Positions 8,742 through 18,806 of a DNA stretch of 64,000 nt are shown in pieces. The translations under genes and the position numbers were made by a program. The DNA is taken from contig CAMNRM010000008.1 of assembly GCA_946553025.1 (NCBI GenBank), positions 1-64,000 of the forward strand, written 5' to 3'. The notes beneath the pieces were generated by a model, which was not told the origin of the DNA, ran no database searches, and worked only from the letters and a program-made list of their open reading frames with translations. Position 1 is the first letter of the stretch, and each line of letters starts with the position of its first letter. The stretch comes from an uncultured Clostridium sp. (GTDB lineage: Bacteria > Bacillota > Clostridia > Lachnospirales > Lachnospiraceae).

Positions 8742-10166
8742 TCAGCTTTTCATAATTCGCTTATATGCAAGCTTCAAATAGTCAAAATGATTTATTATGA
8801 GAATTAATATCGAAACAAAGGAAACCAATACGATATTCCAATTAAATGAAACTAGTACACCCTCAATAATGGCAACTATAATATCTACAGCTAAAACTCG
8901 AAACTTAATATCAATGTGAATATATTTGTCAACTCTATACACTCTAATAACTGCTATGATAAAGAAGGCACAAACTGTACCAACGATTGCCCCCCATGTT
9001 CCAATCAGCGAAATGAAAATATAATTTAAAATAATATTTGCAATTGCGCCAATAATTGTAGTCCACATACATTCAACGCTCTTTTTTAGAGCACCAAACA
9101 TAGAACCACAAAATGCAGAAACAGCTGAAAACGAAGCAGCAACTAGCAGTAATGGAACATACTGCCACGCCTCTTTAAACTCATTTCCAACATATATAGC
9201 CATAAAAGGTTTAATAATTGCCATAAAAAGAATGGACGCCCCAAATGCTAAAAAAAAATATATCCGGAAAACTTTGGAGTAATACCCTGAATCATTATCT
9301 GATTCAATTTCTTTAATCGAAGAAACACCCCATGCCTGTGAAAAAATATTTACAAATGTATTTATCAAACCAGGAATTTTGGAAGCAACTGTATATAATC
9401 CAAGCTCATCTTTGGAGATTATCCATTCAATCATAATTTTATCAGACGAATGAATAAACCACCAAGAAATATCATTTAAAATTAATGGTGCGGAGTATTC
9501 AATCAACTGTATTGCAAGATTCCTATCAAACTTTCCGATTATCCAATCTTTATAAAGTTCCCCAAGTATAAGTACCAATAAAGCCGCTGCAGCATTTGCA
9601 ATTATATTAGAGAGAAGATATCCTTGGACTCCTATTCCAATATACACCAATAACAAAATGTTAAGTCCTGTGAGCAATAACGTTTGTATGACACTTATTA
9701 GAGAGAATAATTTATTCTTCCCTTTGACTTTAAGATAATTAAGTTCAACTTGATTTGCAATATATGCAATAGAATAAGCACACAAATACCATTTCCATTC
9801 CGATATTGGTGAATATATGCCCATTAGCGGAGTTAAAGCAATGATTAATATTGATCCAAAAAGCCAAATCAGAATCGAATTCTTAAAGACACTTTCTGGC
9901 TGTTGACTATTCATAAGTCCGTATCTAATTAATCCATTCCATATTGTTACCGATGCAATAGGAATAAGTAATTGTGCAATTGTAAAAACGAGTTCAGCTG
10001 TTCCATATTCAGCTTTTGTTAGATAATTCGTGTAAAGCGGAACGAGCAAGAAAAGTATTAATTTTGAACCTAGACTACCAAGGGAAAATATAAAGATATC
10101 CTTAATGAGCCTTTTAAATTTATTATTCATATTTGCACTCATGCTATTATTTATCAATTCAATCAT
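8742..10166 (-). CDS. Polysaccharide flippase (Wzx/MATE-like oligosaccharide transporter)
   Basis: Multi-TM protein, FSLGSLGSKLILFLLVPLYTNYLTKAEYGTAELVFTIAQLLIPI typical of polysaccharide exporters. Confidence 0.9.
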   Translation of the reverse strand: MIELINNSMSANMNNKFKRLIKDIFIFSLGSLGSKLILFLLVPLYTNYLTKAEYGTAELVFTIAQLLIPIASVTIWNGLIRYGLMNSQQPESVFKNSILIWLFGSILIIALTPLMGIYSPISEWKWYLCAYSIAYIANQVELNYLKVKGKNKLFSLISVIQTLLLTGLNILLLVYIGIGVQGYLLSNIIANAAAALLVLILGELYKDWIIGKFDRNLAIQLIEYSAPLILNDISWWFIHSSDKIMIEWIISKDELGLYTVASKIPGLINTFVNIFSQAWGVSSIKEIESDNDSGYYSKVFRIYFFLAFGASILFMAIIKPFMAIYVGNEFKEAWQYVPLLLVAASFSAVSAFCGSMFGALKKSVECMWTTIIGAIANIILNYIFISLIGTWGAIVGTVCAFFIIAVIRVYRVDKYIHIDIKFRVLAVDIIVAIIEGVLVSFNWNIVLVSFVSILILIINHFDYLKLAYKRIMKS

Positions 10167-11188
10167 TGTTCTATCAAATATTCTATTAATTTCCTATACA
10201 TCTCTTCCAAATTGTATTTCGGCTTCCACCCTAATGTTCTTATTCGAGAAATATCCAGATTCAAAAATGTAGTATTAGGGTATATATTCTGCCGATTTCC
10301 TTCAACTTTTATAGTGATATTTCCATTACCGAATTTATCCGCTACCATCAACCCCATTTCGTATATAGAGCAATACGTTATTGGATTAGATGCATTATAG
10401 CTCTTTCCTTTCTCTCCCTTTAACAGAACTGTTAGGATAGCAGATACCGCATCAGTGACATATAGGTAAGGGTGTTTACTCTCTCCTTTTGTTTTAAGAA
10501 CAATATCATTGCCCTCAATAACACTTCTGGCCATCATTGCAAAGACACGCGGATCATCATATTTAATTCCTGGTCCAAAAGTTTGTGCCAAGCGAATACT
10601 TTTAGAATTAACACCATATTCTTTTGCATATGAAGCAACAATCATTTCACATGATCGTTTACTTTCTGGATAACAACTTCTTATAACCAAAGGATCTACA
10701 TAACCGTATTTTTCTTCAGACACAATATGTTCTTCAGAAATTTCACCGTATATTTCCATGCTGGATAAAAACAAGAATGTTGCATTGTCCGACTTAGCCT
10801 TTTCAATAAGGTTTAAGGTACCTAAAATTGATGCTTTTATAACTTCAACCGGATTGCTTACCATGTATGCACTTGCAGTAGGGCACGCTCCATGTATAAT
10901 GTAGTCCATCTTCTCCGCAATCATAAGGAAAGATTCAACTGAGCCCTTTACGATGTTTACTTTCGAGTCAAAAAGTTCACTAGCCCTTATTTCATCACGT
11001 ACAAATACAAAAATCTTACAATCAAGTTCATGTTTTTCATTCATGTATAATAAGGCTCGAACTAACGTTGATCCAATCAAACCTGTTGCACCTGTAACAA
11101 GAATATTATGTTTATATAGCTTACTCCACGGAATTTCGCAGTCGCAATAAATGCTCTCAAATTCTTCACAAAAATCTATCATTGTCAC
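10163..11188 (-). CDS. NAD-dependent epimerase/dehydratase (extended SDR)
   Basis: NILVTGATGLIGSTLVRALL; SSMEIYGE; Y-x-x-x-K as YPESKR; overlaps flippase by 4 nt. Confidence 0.9.
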   Translation of the reverse strand: MTMIDFCEEFESIYCDCEIPWSKLYKHNILVTGATGLIGSTLVRALLYMNEKHELDCKIFVFVRDEIRASELFDSKVNIVKGSVESFLMIAEKMDYIIHGACPTASAYMVSNPVEVIKASILGTLNLIEKAKSDNATFLFLSSMEIYGEISEEHIVSEEKYGYVDPLVIRSCYPESKRSCEMIVASYAKEYGVNSKSIRLAQTFGPGIKYDDPRVFAMMARSVIEGNDIVLKTKGESKHPYLYVTDAVSAILTVLLKGEKGKSYNASNPITYCSIYEMGLMVADKFGNGNITIKVEGNRQNIYPNTTFLNLDISRIRTLGWKPKYNLEEMYRKLIEYLIEQ

Positions 11189-11205
11189 TCCCTTTCACAT
11201 CTCAA

Positions 11206-11940
11206 CTAAATACCAAATATTTGTGAATTTTCCCTTGCATCCACAATGGCTCTGAAAATATAGAAATCCGATGGCGTAGTAATTTTAATATTCTCGACAG
11301 GACCCTCCACTGTGTACAGATCGTAGCCATAATACTGCATTAAGCTGGCCGAATCTATAAACGCTCTGCTGTCCTCGTTAATGGCACGTATATTTGCACT
11401 TAATATATCCTTTAAATAAAAGCACTGCGGAGCTCTAGCCATCTCGCATTTTGACCTTTCAATTATTTTTCCTATTTTTCCTCCGCTTCCCTTAACCGTT
11501 ATTGTTTCAATAGCAGGAGTCACAGTAATTGCAGACCTATGTAATTTTACACTTTCAATGTCTTTGCTGATTGTATCGTAATCAATTAAAGGCCTAACAC
11601 CATCATGAATTAGAACAATTACGTCATCTTGTCCATAAATCTTGTCAGCTTCCTTTAATCCAAGCATTGTAGACTCCTGTGCTGTTGCACCGCCTGAAAT
11701 AATAGATTCTACCTTATCAAGTCTATATTTTTCTATTAAATCAGAGCAATGCTCAATCCAGGCAGATAAAGTAACAAGAATAATCTTATCTATTTCGTTG
11801 TGAGCATTAAATTTCTCAATTGTATATGCAAGAATGGGTTTTCCATGGAGTTCCAAAAACTGTTTGGGTATTGATTTTGAATTCATCCTTTGTCCTGTTC
11901 CACCAGCGAATATTATTGCAATATTCTTTGCCTTGTTCAT
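11206..11940 (-). CDS. IspD/TarI-like cytidylyltransferase (sugar-alditol phosphate cytidylyltransferase candidate)
   Basis: IAIIFAGGTGQRMNSKSIPKQFLELHGKPILAYTIEKF; VLIHDGVRPLI; IKITTPSDF. Confidence 0.9.
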   Translation of the reverse strand: MNKAKNIAIIFAGGTGQRMNSKSIPKQFLELHGKPILAYTIEKFNAHNEIDKIILVTLSAWIEHCSDLIEKYRLDKVESIISGGATAQESTMLGLKEADKIYGQDDVIVLIHDGVRPLIDYDTISKDIESVKLHRSAITVTPAIETITVKGSGGKIGKIIERSKCEMARAPQCFYLKDILSANIRAINEDSRAFIDSASLMQYYGYDLYTVEGPVENIKITTPSDFYIFRAIVDARENSQIFGI

Positions 11941-13217
11941 ATTTTACACACTTTCTTTGGCTCTTCGAGATTATTTGTCATAAAAAATATTATAGAAACC
12001 AACAACCAAAAATCATCATGATAAATCGGATTATCAAATAGACCTAGAATAGTTATATATATAGATACCAGAAGGGCTGATGTTGTATAAACAGATTTGT
12101 TAGTTCCTAAGTATTTTTTGAAAATAGTTCGTCTTCTATTAAGTATAACCAGTACCATAATTAATCCAAATATGGTTCCCACTATTCCTACTTCACATAA
12201 TAATTGGAGATAGATGTTATGAACATTAACATCATTAGATAGAATTTTTCTTGTTATAGATCTTGCACCACCCCACCCTATCCCGAATATAGGATGCTCC
12301 CTAAAAGATTCTATTGCCGCAGCATATAATCTTAATCTTCCATTTGAAATATCCTCACCATGAATTAGCAAGAAAAGAGAGTTTATTATTCTGTTTTTGC
12401 CAGAATATGTTATTACATTTGAAGCAATCAAAAAGTACAATGCAATTATTACAATCAATAAAGCCATAAATATAAGTATAAGTCTTTGTTTTTTTCCTCT
12501 AGACGATGATTCATATAATATCAGTAATGATGCCAATATAAATGCTAATAATTCAGAACGTCTTCCTACTAAAGCTAAAGCTAATAACAAGAACATTGTA
12601 ATCAGCAAGTTTTTTTTGTCTTTGTAATATAAAAACCTAGAAAAGGTAAATGACAATCCCAAAGTAATATATGCTGCAGTCTTACCGATATCTGCACCGA
12701 CGGTTCCTGAGTATCCCTGACGCATAATCCATTGATTATATTCTCGTGAAGATCTCGAAACTAAGTTCAAATAAATTGATGAAAAAATATCGGGAAGAAA
12801 CATGCTAAGATATACAAGCACAGCTACAATAACTGAAGTAACTAATGCTATAGATATAACCCTATTTCTATCTACATCGCCTGGTTTACATAATGGCATA
12901 ATAAACAAGAACATTAGCATTGAAAATAAATAAAACGGTTGTTCTTCTATATATCCATTAGGTCGTAGATTAATAATAATCATTAAAGCAAAAAGATAAT
13001 AAGGAATATGTGCGCTATTTAAAGTTACCTTGAATCTTCTGCTTAATATTAGTACTCCGATTTCAAATAAAGTCAGAAATACGACCATAACTGGAACATT
13101 TAAAGATAAGTCAGAAATCAAAAAAAATCCCGCAAAAAATACAGCCATCATGACAAAAGCATAATTGGATATACTATGATTATTGTTGCTTTTAACCGAA
13201 TTTGACATATTCATCAC
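11937..13217 (-). CDS. O-antigen ligase/polymerase-like membrane protein (Wzy candidate)
   Basis: Multi-TM; FREHPIFGIGWGGARSIT...VHNIYLQLLCEVGIVGTIFGL typical Wzy_C/O-antigen ligase loop. Confidence 0.85.
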   Translation of the reverse strand: MMNMSNSVKSNNNHSISNYAFVMMAVFFAGFFLISDLSLNVPVMVVFLTLFEIGVLILSRRFKVTLNSAHIPYYLFALMIIINLRPNGYIEEQPFYLFSMLMFLFIMPLCKPGDVDRNRVISIALVTSVIVAVLVYLSMFLPDIFSSIYLNLVSRSSREYNQWIMRQGYSGTVGADIGKTAAYITLGLSFTFSRFLYYKDKKNLLITMFLLLALALVGRRSELLAFILASLLILYESSSRGKKQRLILIFMALLIVIIALYFLIASNVITYSGKNRIINSLFLLIHGEDISNGRLRLYAAAIESFREHPIFGIGWGGARSITRKILSNDVNVHNIYLQLLCEVGIVGTIFGLIMVLVILNRRRTIFKKYLGTNKSVYTTSALLVSIYITILGLFDNPIYHDDFWLLVSIIFFMTNNLEEPKKVCKI

Positions 13218-13228
13218 ACCTTATATAA

Positions 13229-14359
13229 TCAGTTTAGATCTCCATCTATCAATTCAATAACGCTTTTAATTGCAGTTCCTGTTTCGAAGCTCTGGAGTTC
13301 CCTATGATGATCACTCATCCTCCTCATAAATAACTCTAAATCAAATTTTATAATTTGTTCACATAATTCATTCATATTCCTTGAAACCGGAAAATGCCAG
13401 TCCATAATTGGCATATAAAAATCTCGATCCTCAATATATAAATCTAAATCATAGCAATACAAAAAGCAGGGCTTTCCGGTAAAAGAAAAATCCCATATGG
13501 AGGAAGAATAATCTGAAATCAAAACATCTGCAGCAACAAGTAGTTCCTGCATATCCTCATACGAAGACAAATCTATTGAATCCGGTGTATTTTTAAATTT
13601 TGATGCTGTCGCATAGTGGCATCTGTATCCAAAGATCCACTCTCCACCAAATCTTTTTACTAATGAAGTTAAAAGTTTTTCTACATCAAGGGGGCACACA
13701 GCATCTTCCGGTATATCCCTTTCTCCCCTATACGTAGGCGCGTACAAAACAATATTCTTGTTTATGTTCAATATCTTCTTTATTCTCTCTTTTTCAGATG
13801 GTGAAGCATCATTTATCAAGTAGTCAACTCTTGGTGATCCAATTGGAAGAAACTTCTTTTCATCCGATATCACTGCTTGAGAAAACACTTTTGTCCATGC
13901 CTCGCACCCGGATAGATAATAAGTAATGTTTTTTTCTGCAATCATTCTGCGTTTTTTGTACTGTTCTAAATTTTCTTCGTAATCTATCCCAACTTTTTTA
14001 TAGCATCCGGCACCATGCCACGTATTAATGGATAATTGATTTTTCCTAAGCGGAAAGCTTGCAGTGATTCCAGTATTAGAGATAATGATCTTTGAGGTCA
14101 TTACATGATATATGTATGAAATGGAATTGTGTTTTACATAAATAACTCTATCAGAGCCTACCAGAACATTTCTATCCTTGTTGGATTCCCATACATATAT
14201 CAAATTATCTCCATATTTTTTATATAATTCCTTATAAATATACTTTGGGTTACATGATATTGAGGCCCCTTCATAGCTGGAAAAAAAGACTTTTTTCGTA
14301 TTAACTTTAAATATATAGAAAAGTTTTAATATGAATCTGGCAAAGTATACTTTATTCAT
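13229..14359 (-). CDS. CDP-glycerol glycerophosphotransferase family (TagB/TagF-like)
   Basis: NTWHGAGCYKKVG, VLYAPTYRGERD, ADVLISDYSSSIWDFSFTGKPCFLYCYDLDLYI. Confidence 0.9.
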   Translation of the reverse strand: MNKVYFARFILKLFYIFKVNTKKVFFSSYEGASISCNPKYIYKELYKKYGDNLIYVWESNKDRNVLVGSDRVIYVKHNSISYIYHVMTSKIIISNTGITASFPLRKNQLSINTWHGAGCYKKVGIDYEENLEQYKKRRMIAEKNITYYLSGCEAWTKVFSQAVISDEKKFLPIGSPRVDYLINDASPSEKERIKKILNINKNIVLYAPTYRGERDIPEDAVCPLDVEKLLTSLVKRFGGEWIFGYRCHYATASKFKNTPDSIDLSSYEDMQELLVAADVLISDYSSSIWDFSFTGKPCFLYCYDLDLYIEDRDFYMPIMDWHFPVSRNMNELCEQIIKFDLELFMRRMSDHHRELQSFETGTAIKSVIELIDGDLN

Positions 14360-14361
14360 TA

Positions 14362-15075
14362 CTACTTCTTCCTTTTGGCTTTTGATATCGCTAAACTCGC
14401 CCTCTCACCAAGCAATCGTTTAACTGTTCTTTTAAAATAATGCCAAAACGGGTTTCCCCATGATCCTGCAAAATGATGTATCGCTACTGTATTCTTGGTT
14501 ATATGAACCTTGAGTGTTCTAAAGTCTTTCGGACAAAAATAGTCATATGGATAAAACGTAAAATCCTCAATAGTCTGCAGTTGATTATTGAGAACCAATC
14601 CTTTCTCCAGTGCAATCTTTGTTATTGTATCAACATTTGTTGTCACATCTAGTTTCCCATCGTCATAAAGGAAATGGCGATCATTATAAGCACGCAATAA
14701 TTCTCCGATAAATTCATTACCTTTTTCTGCTGCCATAATCCCCGTAGGAACCTGCGTTTCATTTTCGAATCCTGAAAATCCTTTGTTATACAGATATTCG
14801 TCTAATGATGCTATCATCTGAACATCGGTATCCATATAGATGCCACCTTGCTCGTATAAAACTTTAAGTCTTACATAATCTGTAATAAATGCCCATTTTT
14901 TGGCTTCAAACGCTTCTCTTACATATTGATTGGATTGCAAATCTGTATTGCTTTCATCCCATCGTACTATTTCATAGTCAGGACAATATTTTTTCCAACT
15001 TGCTATACATTTCTTGGCCAATTCAGGTAAAGGTTTTCCACCATACCAACAATAATGTATCTTTTTCGGTATCAC
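14362..15075 (-). CDS. Glycosyltransferase family 32-like (DXD sugar-binding)
   Basis: IPKKIHYCWYGGKPLPELAKKCIASWKKYCPDYEIVRWDE; YEQGGIYMDTDVQ. Confidence 0.92.
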   Translation of the reverse strand: MIPKKIHYCWYGGKPLPELAKKCIASWKKYCPDYEIVRWDESNTDLQSNQYVREAFEAKKWAFITDYVRLKVLYEQGGIYMDTDVQMIASLDEYLYNKGFSGFENETQVPTGIMAAEKGNEFIGELLRAYNDRHFLYDDGKLDVTTNVDTITKIALEKGLVLNNQLQTIEDFTFYPYDYFCPKDFRTLKVHITKNTVAIHHFAGSWGNPFWHYFKRTVKRLLGERASLAISKAKRKK

Positions 15076-15154
15076 AATACTTCCCCTTTATTATTCATTC
15101 ATGTCTAAGAATTTCTCAAGACAAATCTTTGTCTATTCAGAAGTACAAAGATCC

Positions 15155-16201
15155 TTAGAGTTCGTCAACCATATTCAAGAATTTTTCTAAACACCATAAG
15201 AGCCACTTCTGATTACCCTTATATTTACGCATATCAATGTCATCACAAAATTCTGGTCTAGTGGGACCTTTCCAATCAGCAAAGTATACATCAACTGGCC
15301 TCGGCATTGGTAACTTGTTAGGCACAGATATATCAGGATACCTCATTCTGAAAAGTTCACGAATCAAGTACTTTGACTCACCACTTCTGATTCTATGTAA
15401 ATCTAATGGCTCCGCCATCTTCAGCTTCTCATATGGATCAAAATAGTCAAGCCCTGCTGTGAAAAATGCATTTGAATAACTTCCATAACTTTCCTCTGTC
15501 GCAACCACATCCATGAACCTTAGAAAATCAATTCCATTACCTTGTCTATAGCGCTCAAAAAGATATCTGATGCTCACAGGCTCTTTCAAGACTTCTTCTG
15601 GCTTTATATAGATATATCTATGGTAGAACTCATCAAAAGTCCAATCCTTTGAAAGAAGCTGATCCATCCCGCCGAACACATAGTCGCTTCCATCACCAAT
15701 AATCATTAGATCAACGCCATCATCCATAGCTTGCTTTGCCCCTTGGCATATCTGTGGTTCTATAGAATGCACCGGCCCGCCTTTGGACATCATGATCGAT
15801 TCTAGATTCTCAACCACTGTGTTCCAATCGATATCCACATAGTGGAGCGTTAAGCCATAATACTTTGCGAAAGCTTCTGCTCTCTGTAACTCCTCTTTTT
15901 GATAATCACCGCCTAAAAAGCGGAATGTATACGCATCACATCCTGGCAAAAACGATGCCAAAATCGCGGAATCCATGCCACCCGAAAGAAGAATGCCCGT
16001 CTTTTTGTACCTTCCCCGAATAGTTTGGAGCTGTTTTCCTATCTCATCTCCGATATCCTGCGCTGTATGCACTAAGATTCTATCGTCTTCAGCAGGCAGA
16101 GTCGGGTGTCGATAGCGCAGTTTCTTTGTGAAATCCACACCTGGTTTTTCTATATATCGAAGCGTAAGAAACGAACTCATACTCAAGTTTTTATCAACCA
16201 T
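15155..16201 (-). CDS. Asparagine synthetase-like ATP-PPi domain protein lacking an N-terminal glutaminase domain
   Basis: GILLSGGMDSAILASFLPG PP-loop; starts directly in the synthetase half; start probably at 16201. Confidence 0.85.
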   Translation of the reverse strand: MVDKNLSMSSFLTLRYIEKPGVDFTKKLRYRHPTLPAEDDRILVHTAQDIGDEIGKQLQTIRGRYKKTGILLSGGMDSAILASFLPGCDAYTFRFLGGDYQKEELQRAEAFAKYYGLTLHYVDIDWNTVVENLESIMMSKGGPVHSIEPQICQGAKQAMDDGVDLMIIGDGSDYVFGGMDQLLSKDWTFDEFYHRYIYIKPEEVLKEPVSIRYLFERYRQGNGIDFLRFMDVVATEESYGSYSNAFFTAGLDYFDPYEKLKMAEPLDLHRIRSGESKYLIRELFRMRYPDISVPNKLPMPRPVDVYFADWKGPTRPEFCDDIDMRKYKGNQKWLLWCLEKFLNMVDEL

Positions 16202-16670
16202 CCTGTTCACCTCCGTTAATATGGTCTTTAGTAGCAGTTTCACGCGCCTCGCTTGTCCAGCCACGAACTTGCTTAAGTACCTGTGTTATCTTTGTACTTG
16301 AAACTCCTTTAGTATAAGGGAAATAGACAATCTTAATGCCTTCCTTAGCGAATTCCCTCTCATAGTTCTGCCACTTCTCAGTCCCATACCAGTCATCACC
16401 AACAAAGAGTATGGTTGCTCCAAGTTCTTTACACGCCTTCAATTTATCCATATCATACTGAGGAATCACTGCATCTACATACTTACAAGAACGTACAATT
16501 TCAATACGGTCCTCAAATGGGATCATTGCCTTCTTCCCTTTATACTGAACAAGTTCATCGACTGTAACGCCTACAACCAGTTTGTCGCACATACCTTTTG
16601 CATTTTTTAAAAGATTTAGATGACCAATATGGAATAGGTCATATACACCTGTCGTGTAACCAATAGTCAT
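16194..16670 (-). CDS. tagD: Glycerol-3-phosphate cytidylyltransferase-like
   Basis: IGYTTGVYDLFHIGHLNLLKNAKGMCDKLVVGVTVDELVQYKGKKAMIPFEDRIEIVRSCKYVDAV. Confidence 0.92.
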   Translation of the reverse strand: MTIGYTTGVYDLFHIGHLNLLKNAKGMCDKLVVGVTVDELVQYKGKKAMIPFEDRIEIVRSCKYVDAVIPQYDMDKLKACKELGATILFVGDDWYGTEKWQNYEREFAKEGIKIVYFPYTKGVSSTKITQVLKQVRGWTSEARETATKDHINGGEQDG

Positions 16671-16709
16671 TATCTTATCTCCTTACCATTTTCATTTCAT
16701 AATCGTTGA

Positions 16710-17897
16710 TTATGATTTTATCCTTCTTTCAATTTCATCAACCATTTTTATGCTTGCATCACCTTGAAAGTATTCTGCAAATCGAGATTTGAATTCTTTG
16801 GTTTTTTTACAGTCCCCTACATAATCTATATTTACAATCGACTTTATAACTTCATCTTCTGTTCTCATAATTGGACACGGAAGAATCGATGGCATATCAT
16901 ATACAAGGCCATTCTTCTCTAGGTATTCTTCATAGTCATAGCCAAAGCAACGTATTGGTTTTTCTGTGATTGAGAAATCAAATATTGAACTTGAATAATC
17001 TGTAATGAGAATATCTGCTATGGCATATAAATCTGGAAGCGGCTGATATTTACAAACATCATATACAAATCCGTTTTCCTTTAGATTCAATGACTGAGCA
17101 ACCATATAGTGAGTACGCATAAGCAAAACATACTGATCGCTCAATAATTTTTCCCATTTTTCCAATTTCATAGGAGGCTTAATATAGTATTCGTGCTGAT
17201 TGCTCCTTACGTAATTTCTGAATGTGGGCATATAAAGTATGACTTTCTTATCTAATGGAATTCCAATTCTATTCTTAATCTCGTTTCTCTTAGCATCATT
17301 ATATTTTACAAGGCAATCATTCCTAGGAAGCCCACAACGCATAAATGATTCTGGTGTCGCTTTGAAAGTTTTTACACAGATGTCTAGTTCATTTTCTGTT
17401 TGAATACACCGTATCGACCTGTCATCGATTTTTAAGTGTTTTCTATAGGTTGCAAGCACTGCATTTGATTTTTCTTGTCCTTCGGCATATTTTAGTACTG
17501 TTCCATGCCAAGTTCGAACAATGATATTCTTTTTTCGATTTAGGTTTATTCCCAAATCAATTCCACCATTTTCTATCCAGATTCTTGTACTAAGAAGAGT
17601 AATCCAATATTTAATCGTGCCAAATTTCACCTTTTTTCCTCTTGGCAGATTAATGGTATTTGGAGCTTTAAATGCCCATATCAAGTTCCAATCATCAAAA
17701 AAACTACGACTCCTGATTTCATCATACAAAGCTTTGGGGCTGTCATCAAAATTCCGTCCGGCCAGTGAAATAAAAATAATTGATTTCTTGTTAACAGGAA
17801 TAAATAAACCTATAAATAACAATATCCATCTAGCTATAAAATACATCGCATTCATCAAAACATCATGTGACTTTATAAAACCTTTAATCTTTGACAT
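16710..17897 (-). CDS. CDP-glycerol glycerophosphotransferase family (second copy)
   Basis: VRTWHGTVLKYAEG; VILYMPTFRNYVRS; ADILITDYSSSIFDFSITEKPIRCFGYDYEEY. Confidence 0.9.
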   Translation of the reverse strand: MSKIKGFIKSHDVLMNAMYFIARWILLFIGLFIPVNKKSIIFISLAGRNFDDSPKALYDEIRSRSFFDDWNLIWAFKAPNTINLPRGKKVKFGTIKYWITLLSTRIWIENGGIDLGINLNRKKNIIVRTWHGTVLKYAEGQEKSNAVLATYRKHLKIDDRSIRCIQTENELDICVKTFKATPESFMRCGLPRNDCLVKYNDAKRNEIKNRIGIPLDKKVILYMPTFRNYVRSNQHEYYIKPPMKLEKWEKLLSDQYVLLMRTHYMVAQSLNLKENGFVYDVCKYQPLPDLYAIADILITDYSSSIFDFSITEKPIRCFGYDYEEYLEKNGLVYDMPSILPCPIMRTEDEVIKSIVNIDYVGDCKKTKEFKSRFAEYFQGDASIKMVDEIERRIKS

Positions 17898-17959
17898 TCT
17901 AAATACTACCTCTTTGCGGAAACTTCAAATGCACTCGCTTTTCAAAATTAAGCCCCAAC

Positions 17960-18790
17960 TTATCTTTTGTTTCTCAGCAATCTTTCATAAACAAAAGCCC
18001 GCATTTTATTGGTCATCAGCACCAGCACAGCATAATTTGCCATCTTTTGAAAGGTCAATTCCCCTGCCCCTATAAGACCAACCTGGTGTTTATAATCAAT
18101 TGATTTTTTAACGTAGTAATAGGCCTTTTTACCGCCACGCCTTTTATACATCTCCTGTCCGGCATGTACCTTCACCAAGTTTTGCTGAATGTTTGCAAAT
18201 TTCAATCCAGCTGCATAAAATGCGGTCCATAGATATGTATCTTCACAAGACTTCATTTCTGACGAGTAGTTTCCCGCCTTAAGTACACTTTCCTTTCGGT
18301 ACATTGCAGTCATATGGTTAATAGGGTCTCGTCGCTTTAACATTTTCTTGCAATCTTTATCTTCAGCTGGAACATTTCTCTCTGCAATGATATTATTAAT
18401 ATCATCATCAAACTCGGCTATATTGCTCCCTACTACATCAACATCCAGATGTTTATCCAAATAGTTTCTTTCTACTTCAAACCGTGTTAAATCAGCTACA
18501 TCATCAATATCCATCCTTGCAATATAATTGCAAGTACAATGCTGAACCCCTACATTGAGTATAGCACCAAGACCACTTCCTCGCTTACAATAGCATTTAA
18601 TGACTTTTATACCGCTTTCTTTTTCAAATACATCTATAGCATCTTCAATGTCGGGTGTGCTGGGGTCATCTAAAGCACAGACTATTTGATTTGGTCGAAC
18701 TGTTTGACTAATTATACTATTTAGGCACTTATTGATTACATCAACAGATTCCTTGTAATATATCGGGAGTAATACACTTATTGTTGACAC
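17960..18790 (-). CDS. Glycosyltransferase family 2
   Basis: ISVLLPIYYKESVDVINKCLNSIISQTVRPNQIVCALDDPSTP; IARMDIDDVADLTRFE. Confidence 0.92.
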   Translation of the reverse strand: MSTISVLLPIYYKESVDVINKCLNSIISQTVRPNQIVCALDDPSTPDIEDAIDVFEKESGIKVIKCYCKRGSGLGAILNVGVQHCTCNYIARMDIDDVADLTRFEVERNYLDKHLDVDVVGSNIAEFDDDINNIIAERNVPAEDKDCKKMLKRRDPINHMTAMYRKESVLKAGNYSSEMKSCEDTYLWTAFYAAGLKFANIQQNLVKVHAGQEMYKRRGGKKAYYYVKKSIDYKHQVGLIGAGELTFQKMANYAVLVLMTNKMRAFVYERLLRNKR

Positions 18791-18806
18791 TTCTCAATCA
18801 CCTCGT

